Shown: in pieces, positions 59,511 to 63,805 of the stretch
Layout of the letters: each line of letters opens with the position of its first letter
Numbering within the stretch: the first letter of the stretch is position 1
Assembly (NCBI GenBank): GCA_001724265.1
Contig: MEDY01000293.1
Location: 1-63,805 of the forward strand
Origin: Rhizaria sp. SCN 62-66
Lineage: Eukaryota; Rhizaria, unplaced
Direction of reading: 5' to 3'
DNA length: 63,805 nt
Program-made: the position numbers and the translations under genes
The notes under the pieces: model-generated
What the model saw: only the letters and a program-made list of their open reading frames with translations
Database searches by the model: none
What the model was told of the DNA's origin: nothing

Positions 59511-62500
59511 TTAGAAGCGCGTGCCCTGAATTGGGGGCAGTACATCAGGCACCTGGCCCGTCTGCGCAGCCTGCTGCTGTTGCTGCTGCATTTGCTGCTG
59601 CGCCTCCTCAGCCAGTCGCTTCTGCGCCATGTACGTCTTCTGCAGCCGCACGAGCTTGGCGGCCTCGCCGACCGACAGCGCACCGAGCGGCGCGCCGGGC
59701 GCCTCAGCCACAGGCGTCGCACTCGTCAGCGTCACCGCGCCGCGCGCGCCGACCAGGTGGCCCGGGCGCGCCGAGGAGCGCGCCGCCGCCTCGGCCGCCA
59801 CGGCGCGCGGGTTCGAGCGCAGCGGCGGCGGCGGATACACGAAGCTCTGGCCGCGCGGCAGGTGCACTGTAGGCGCGAGCGCGTACTTGCGCATCACGTC
59901 GTCACGCCGCGCCTGCCGCGCCGCCGCCGCCACGGCCGCTGCGGGCGCGGGCAGCCGGCCCTCGTACTGCGACACGGGGATCCAGTCCGCGGGGGGCGCG
60001 TCGCCTGCCGCGGCATCATCCTCGTCGCTGCTGTCACCGCTATTGGTGCTATTGTTGGCAGCTGTTGCGGAGTGCTTGCCAGTCTGCAGCAGCAGCGTCT
60101 TGCGCTCGGTCGTCGATAGCGCGGCGCCCGCGGCGTCCGAGGCGTGGCGCAGCAGCGGGGCGCCGGTCGCGCGGTCCACGCCGCCGGCGGCGAGCGAGGG
60201 CGTCATCAGCCGGTGCGCGCCCGAGTCGCGCAGCGCCTGCGCTTGCGCGAGCAGCGCCGACGTGCGGTGCAGCGCGACGGCCGCGGCGGGCGCGGGCGGG
60301 GCCAGCCCGGCGGCCTCGGCCTCCGCGGCGGCCTGCGCCTCGGCCTCGGCGTCGGTGGCGCTAGGCTGGTCGGGATCGAGCCCGTCGGCCACCACGGACT
60401 CGGGCTCGGGCAGTCGGAACGCGCGCGCAAGGCGCTTGAGCTCGCGCTGCAGCACCTTGAGCCCGTCGGCGAGGCGCTCGTCCGAACATTGCTGCAACCA
60501 GAGCCCGTCGGCGAGCGCGAAGCCGTCGCCGGCGTCGGCGTCAGCGTTAGCGTAGCCCAGCGCTGCGAGCAGGCGTGCGACCGTGGCGGGCAATAGCGGG
60601 TGGGGGTCCACGGCGGGTGCCCACGTGTCGTCGCGGAGGTCGATCGCGCGCAGGGCCGGGTCGAAGGGCGAAGAGAAGACGCGCGCGATGAGCGTCGCGG
60701 CCGCGCTCAGCCCAGCCAGCAGCGCGCGCGCGACGCCCACGGGCACGGGCGTGCCCGCCGCGCCGCCGCTCGCGCGCAACAGGAAGTCGTCCATGGCGCA
60801 CTGCAGCGCAAAGAGCGTCGAGCTGGCCGTCTGCGGCGCGAAGTACCCCGCCGCGCCGCTGCCCGTGAAGGCGCCCGCGCGGGGGTGTACAAACGTGTCA
60901 CGGATGTGGCGGCCGACGCCGCCGTGGTCGGCCCAGCCCGCGCCCGCGCCGGCGCCCGTTGAGGCAGAGGCCGCGAGCGTGCGCATCGACTCGGATGACG
61001 CCAGCGCCGCCGCCTGCGCAGCGCGCTGCGCGCCGGCCTGCGCCTGCGTCTGCGCGATGACCGCGTTGGCGACGTCACCGATGGCCATGTCCGTCTGTGC
61101 GGCCGCGGCGCCGCGCTCGCCCAGCGACAGCGCGGCGAGGCGCGCGCCCGCGGAGGCTACGGCGGCCTCGAGCCCGCCCTCGGCGTCGTCCTCGTCCAGA
61201 TGCTCCAGCATGCCAGGCGTCGCCACCGAGCTGAGCCCTGCGCGCAGGGCCAGCCCGAGGCTTGAGGCGGCGTCGGAGCGCGCGGCGCGCGTGTGAACGA
61301 GCGCGAGCGTCGAGTCGCCGCCGCGGTGCGCAGTGGCAACCGTGGTGAGGTAGTGGTTGAGGCGCTGCCACGCCGCGAGCACGGCCGTGGGCGTCAGCGC
61401 GGGCTGCTCCACGAACTGCCGCAGCACGAACCGCGCTGCCGCCGCGGCGCCGGGCACCGAGGCCAGCGCAGACAGCGCGGAGGAGCGGTCAGCGGCGATC
61501 GCGCACGACAAAAGGCCCAGGCCGGGTCCGCTGCGCGCGCCGCCGTTGGTCACCGCAGCTGCCACAGCGGCCGAGCGCTTGCCGCCCGCGGCGGGCGCGA
61601 CGCTGACGGTGCTGCAGTAGATGCTGCCCGCGTCGCCGACCTGCGTGCCGCCCGCAGTGAGCACGGCGCCGGGGCCCGCGGCCGCGGTCAGCGCGACGAT
61701 CGACTTGGCCGTGCCATGGCCGCCGATCCCGCTGCCAGCGCCAGCGTTGGCGCGCGTGGCCGAGGGCAGCTGCGGGACGCGGTGGTAGCTCTTGGGGATT
61801 GCGACGGGCGTGAGGAAGCGGTGTGACACGCAGCCCGTGTCGACGAAGGCGTCAGCGCCCGCGCCGGCGCCGACGTCGTCCGCGGCCAGAGGCGCCACGA
61901 CCACGGGCTCGGGCGGCGCGAAGGCCGTGACGCCGTCGAGCAGCGCGCGCGCGAAGAACTGGCGCACATGTGACTGCCAAGGCGCGCAGAGCTCGGCGCC
62001 GGAGCCGTCGCGCGAGACCACGAACAGCCGGGGCTCGGCCGCGGCGGCCGTGCACGAGGGGTAGAAGCGCGCCGGGATGCCGCCGGAGACCGTGAGCGCG
62101 GTGTTGCTGGCGCCGGGGCCAGAGCTGCCGTCGCCCCCGTAGGCCGGCGCGCGGTGGCGGTCGCGCGGGAGCAGCGACACGGCGCCGAAGCGGAGCCCGT
62201 CGGGGTCGTCCTCTTCGGCGTCGGCCGCGGCGCCGATCGACAGGCTCGACAGAGAGCCCACGCCGACGCCCGCGCCGGAGCCCGAGGCGCCGGCGCCGGC
62301 CGCGGCGGCCGCGCGGGGGCGGTCCGCGGCGGCGCGCAGAGAGGCGGCGAGCTGGAAGTTGCCGGCCAGCTCAGCGGCCGTGATCTGCCGCTGCAGCTCC
62401 TGCGCGCGCGCCGTGGCGGCCGCGGTCATCGCAGCGGTCGGCGCGGGGCCCGCCGCACCGCCAGCGGCAGCGGCGGCGTCACCGCCCACGACACCAGCGG

Positions 62501-63805
62501 CAGAGCCAGCTGAGCCGGGGGGCAACATGCCCGTCGCAGAGGCGGTGGCACCCATCGCGGCGACCGCGGCGGGGCCGTTGACGGCGAGCACGGCGGCCGC
62601 GGCGGCCGAGGCCTGCGCGGCGGCCTCCTGCGGCGCGGGCGTCTGCTTCGGCGGCAGCACGTCGACGGAGAACTCGCCACTCTCGGCGTCCTGCGTCGCC
62701 AGCGTGCCGGCCTCGAAGTCGAGCGCGTAGAGGTGCCGCGGCGCCAGCAGCGCGCCGTGCGGCACGTCGGCACGCACAAGCCGCGCCAGCAGCGCGCGCG
62801 ACAGGGGCGCCTCGTCGGCGTTGGTGACGAGCGCGCCCGAGCCCGGCACCAGCGGCGCGAGCGCGCGCATGGCGAGGCTGTCGCGTGTGGTCATGACGTC
62901 ACCCGCGGAGGCGGCGTCGGCGGGCGCGGCGTGGGACGGGTCCAGCGGGAGCCCGTCAGCGCCGCACGCGCGCAGCACCTGCCACGGCACGTACACCACG
63001 CAGCGGTCCACGGACGCCTCCAGGTCCGGCAGCTCGGGCTCCGCAAACGAGAAGTCCGTGCTGCCCGAGGAGCCGGCGCCGGCGGCAGTGCTGCCGAAGG
63101 TGTTGGCGGCCGCGATGGCGGGCGCGCGCGCGGCGGCGGCGGGGCGCGGGGCAGTGGTGGCGCGGCCCAGCTCGCCGACCGCGGGCGCGGCGGGCGCGCA
63201 CGCGATGAGTGGGCCGGCCGTGTTGCGGAAGACGACGCCGCCGTTGGGGCAGCGCACGAGCGCGGAGCCGTCGGGCAGGTGCACGGCGACGGTGACGTCG
63301 ACCACACCGGCGTCGTCGAACCACCCCGCCGCTGCCTCGGCCTGCACGCGCGCGTTGTACGCGTGCGCCTGCGCATCGTACGCAGCCGCGCCGCCGTCGT
63401 CGTCGTAATCGAGGCCGTGGCCGTGCATGTCGGCCAGGTCGTCGCCCCAATTAGGGCTGGTGCGCGCGGCGGCGCGGGCGAGCTTCTCCGCGGCCGTCGA
63501 CGCGCGCAGCTGGCGCGTCACCACCACAGGCGGCTGCCCGGGCGCCTCGACCGTCACGACGCCCACGTCGCCGACCGCGGGGCCGCTGCCGTGGCTGCCG
63601 GCGTGCGCGCCGCTCGAGGTGGCGAAGGGCAGGTCGCGGAACATGCGCGTGCCATCGGCGTGCTGCGCGAGCGAAGAGCCGTCGGCGTAGAGCACAAAGC
63701 GCGCGCCGTCTTGCCGCGCGAGCGTGACGGCCTTGGTCACTGGGTCCAGCGACGTCGCCGTCTGCACCGCGCTGGGCGCCAGCACCAGCCCGCACAGCGC
63801 GGCCG
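59511..63805 (-). CDS. SPAG17: SPAG17/PF6-like axonemal central-pair protein (C-terminal part)
   Basis: About 1,430 codons open to the right edge, so the N-terminus is missing; TAA at 59511. SPAG17 (PF6) is a scaffold of the C1a projection of the ciliary central pair. Matching features are repeated beta-hairpin motifs of the type DGS...HADGTRM, then VAVHLPDGSALVRCPNGGVVF. The family-typical PRLFVVSRDGSGAELC is followed by a region ending DTGCVSHRFLTPVAIPKSYH. The C-terminus has WIPVSQYEGRLP, RKYALAPTVHLPRGQSFVYPPP and a final Gln-rich coil. Between are long Ala-rich linkers. The match is to motif style and order rather than long identity, so a related central-pair or flagellar protein is possible. 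Its presence implies motile flagella. No introns are seen in this part. Confidence 0.62.
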   Translation of the reverse strand, partial: AALCGLVLAPSAVQTATSLDPVTKAVTLARQDGARFVLYADGSSLAQHADGTRMFRDLPFATSSGAHAGSHGSGPAVGDVGVVTVEAPGQPPVVVTRQLRASTAAEKLARAAARTSPNWGDDLADMHGHGLDYDDDGGAAAYDAQAHAYNARVQAEAAAGWFDDAGVVDVTVAVHLPDGSALVRCPNGGVVFRNTAGPLIACAPAAPAVGELGRATTAPRPAAAARAPAIAAANTFGSTAAGAGSSGSTDFSFAEPELPDLEASVDRCVVYVPWQVLRACGADGLPLDPSHAAPADAASAGDVMTTRDSLAMRALAPLVPGSGALVTNADEAPLSRALLARLVRADVPHGALLAPRHLYALDFEAGTLATQDAESGEFSVDVLPPKQTPAPQEAAAQASAAAAAVLAVNGPAAVAAMGATASATGMLPPGSAGSAAGVVGGDAAAAAGGAAGPAPTAAMTAAATARAQELQRQITAAELAGNFQLAASLRAAADRPRAAAAAGAGASGSGAGVGVGSLSSLSIGAAADAEEDDPDGLRFGAVSLLPRDRHRAPAYGGDGSSGPGASNTALTVSGGIPARFYPSCTAAAAEPRLFVVSRDGSGAELCAPWQSHVRQFFARALLDGVTAFAPPEPVVVAPLAADDVGAGAGADAFVDTGCVSHRFLTPVAIPKSYHRVPQLPSATRANAGAGSGIGGHGTAKSIVALTAAAGPGAVLTAGGTQVGDAGSIYCSTVSVAPAAGGKRSAAVAAAVTNGGARSGPGLGLLSCAIAADRSSALSALASVPGAAAAARFVLRQFVEQPALTPTAVLAAWQRLNHYLTTVATAHRGGDSTLALVHTRAARSDAASSLGLALRAGLSSVATPGMLEHLDEDDAEGGLEAAVASAGARLAALSLGERGAAAAQTDMAIGDVANAVIAQTQAQAGAQRAAQAAALASSESMRTLAASASTGAGAGAGWADHGGVGRHIRDTFVHPRAGAFTGSGAAGYFAPQTASSTLFALQCAMDDFLLRASGGAAGTPVPVGVARALLAGLSAAATLIARVFSSPFDPALRAIDLRDDTWAPAVDPHPLLPATVARLLAALGYANADADAGDGFALADGLWLQQCSDERLADGLKVLQRELKRLARAFRLPEPESVVADGLDPDQPSATDAEAEAQAAAEAEAAGLAPPAPAAAVALHRTSALLAQAQALRDSGAHRLMTPSLAAGGVDRATGAPLLRHASDAAGAALSTTERKTLLLQTGKHSATAANNSTNSGDSSDEDDAAAGDAPPADWIPVSQYEGRLPAPAAAVAAAARQARRDDVMRKYALAPTVHLPRGQSFVYPPPPLRSNPRAVAAEAAARSSARPGHLVGARGAVTLTSATPVAEAPGAPLGALSVGEAAKLVRLQKTYMAQKRLAEEAQQQMQQQQQQAAQTGQVPDVLPPIQGTRF

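Overview
This is a 63.8 kb stretch of a GC-rich, intron-poor eukaryotic nuclear genome. It carries spliceosomal GT-AG introns and single-gene transcription units. Its proteins are purely eukaryotic: CCT-eta, Zuotin/DNAJC2, Rpp21, Urb2, CLU, SdhA with a mitochondrial leader, Gcn1, and a SPAG17-like axonemal protein. A central-pair protein implies a lineage with motile flagella. I cannot name the organism. A free-living or algal protist with strong GC pressure fits: coding DNA is very GC-rich and full of polyalanine, while UTRs, introns and intergenic DNA are AT/T-rich. No bacterial operon, CRISPR array, rRNA, clear tRNA, transposon or virus was found.

I recognise 17 protein genes covering about 79% of the window. 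Left to right they are: a partial two-TM Ala/Ser-rich protein (+); a Calx-beta/IPT type I membrane protein with an in-frame TAG (-); CCT7 (+); Zuotin/DNAJC2, 3 exons (-); an Rpr2/Rpp21 RNase P subunit with a long Ala tail (-); a small PP1-docking, CaaX-terminated protein (+); a PRKRIP1-like protein (-); an AGPAT/PlsC acyltransferase, 2 exons (+); a HACD/Phs1 dehydratase fused to a Rossmann-like module, 2 exons (+); an Urb2-like pre-60S factor with one apparent frameshift (+); CLU (-); ATP synthase subunit e (+); a PAP2 lipid phosphatase with a giant insertion (+); SdhA, 2 exons (-); an unrecognised Ala-rich one-TM protein (+); Gcn1 (-); and a SPAG17-like protein running off the right edge (-).

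The genes are independent housekeeping units, not an operon. Three themes recur. Ribosome and translation quality control: Zuotin, Rpp21, Urb2, Gcn1, with CCT7 for folding. Mitochondria: CLU, ATP synthase e, SdhA. Lipid metabolism: AGPAT next to HACD, and PAP2.

The points most worth a second look are these. (1) A TAG sits inside a Calx-beta repeat that aligns without gaps to its neighbouring repeat, while none of the 17 genes ends in TAG (11 TAA, 6 TGA). (2) Four of five introns start GTACG, a C at +4 instead of the usual A. (3) HACD is fused to an undescribed Rossmann-like C-terminal half. (4) A PAP2 catalytic domain is split by about 550 residues of low-complexity sequence. (5) A small protein combines a PP1 docking motif with a C-terminal CVVM prenylation box.
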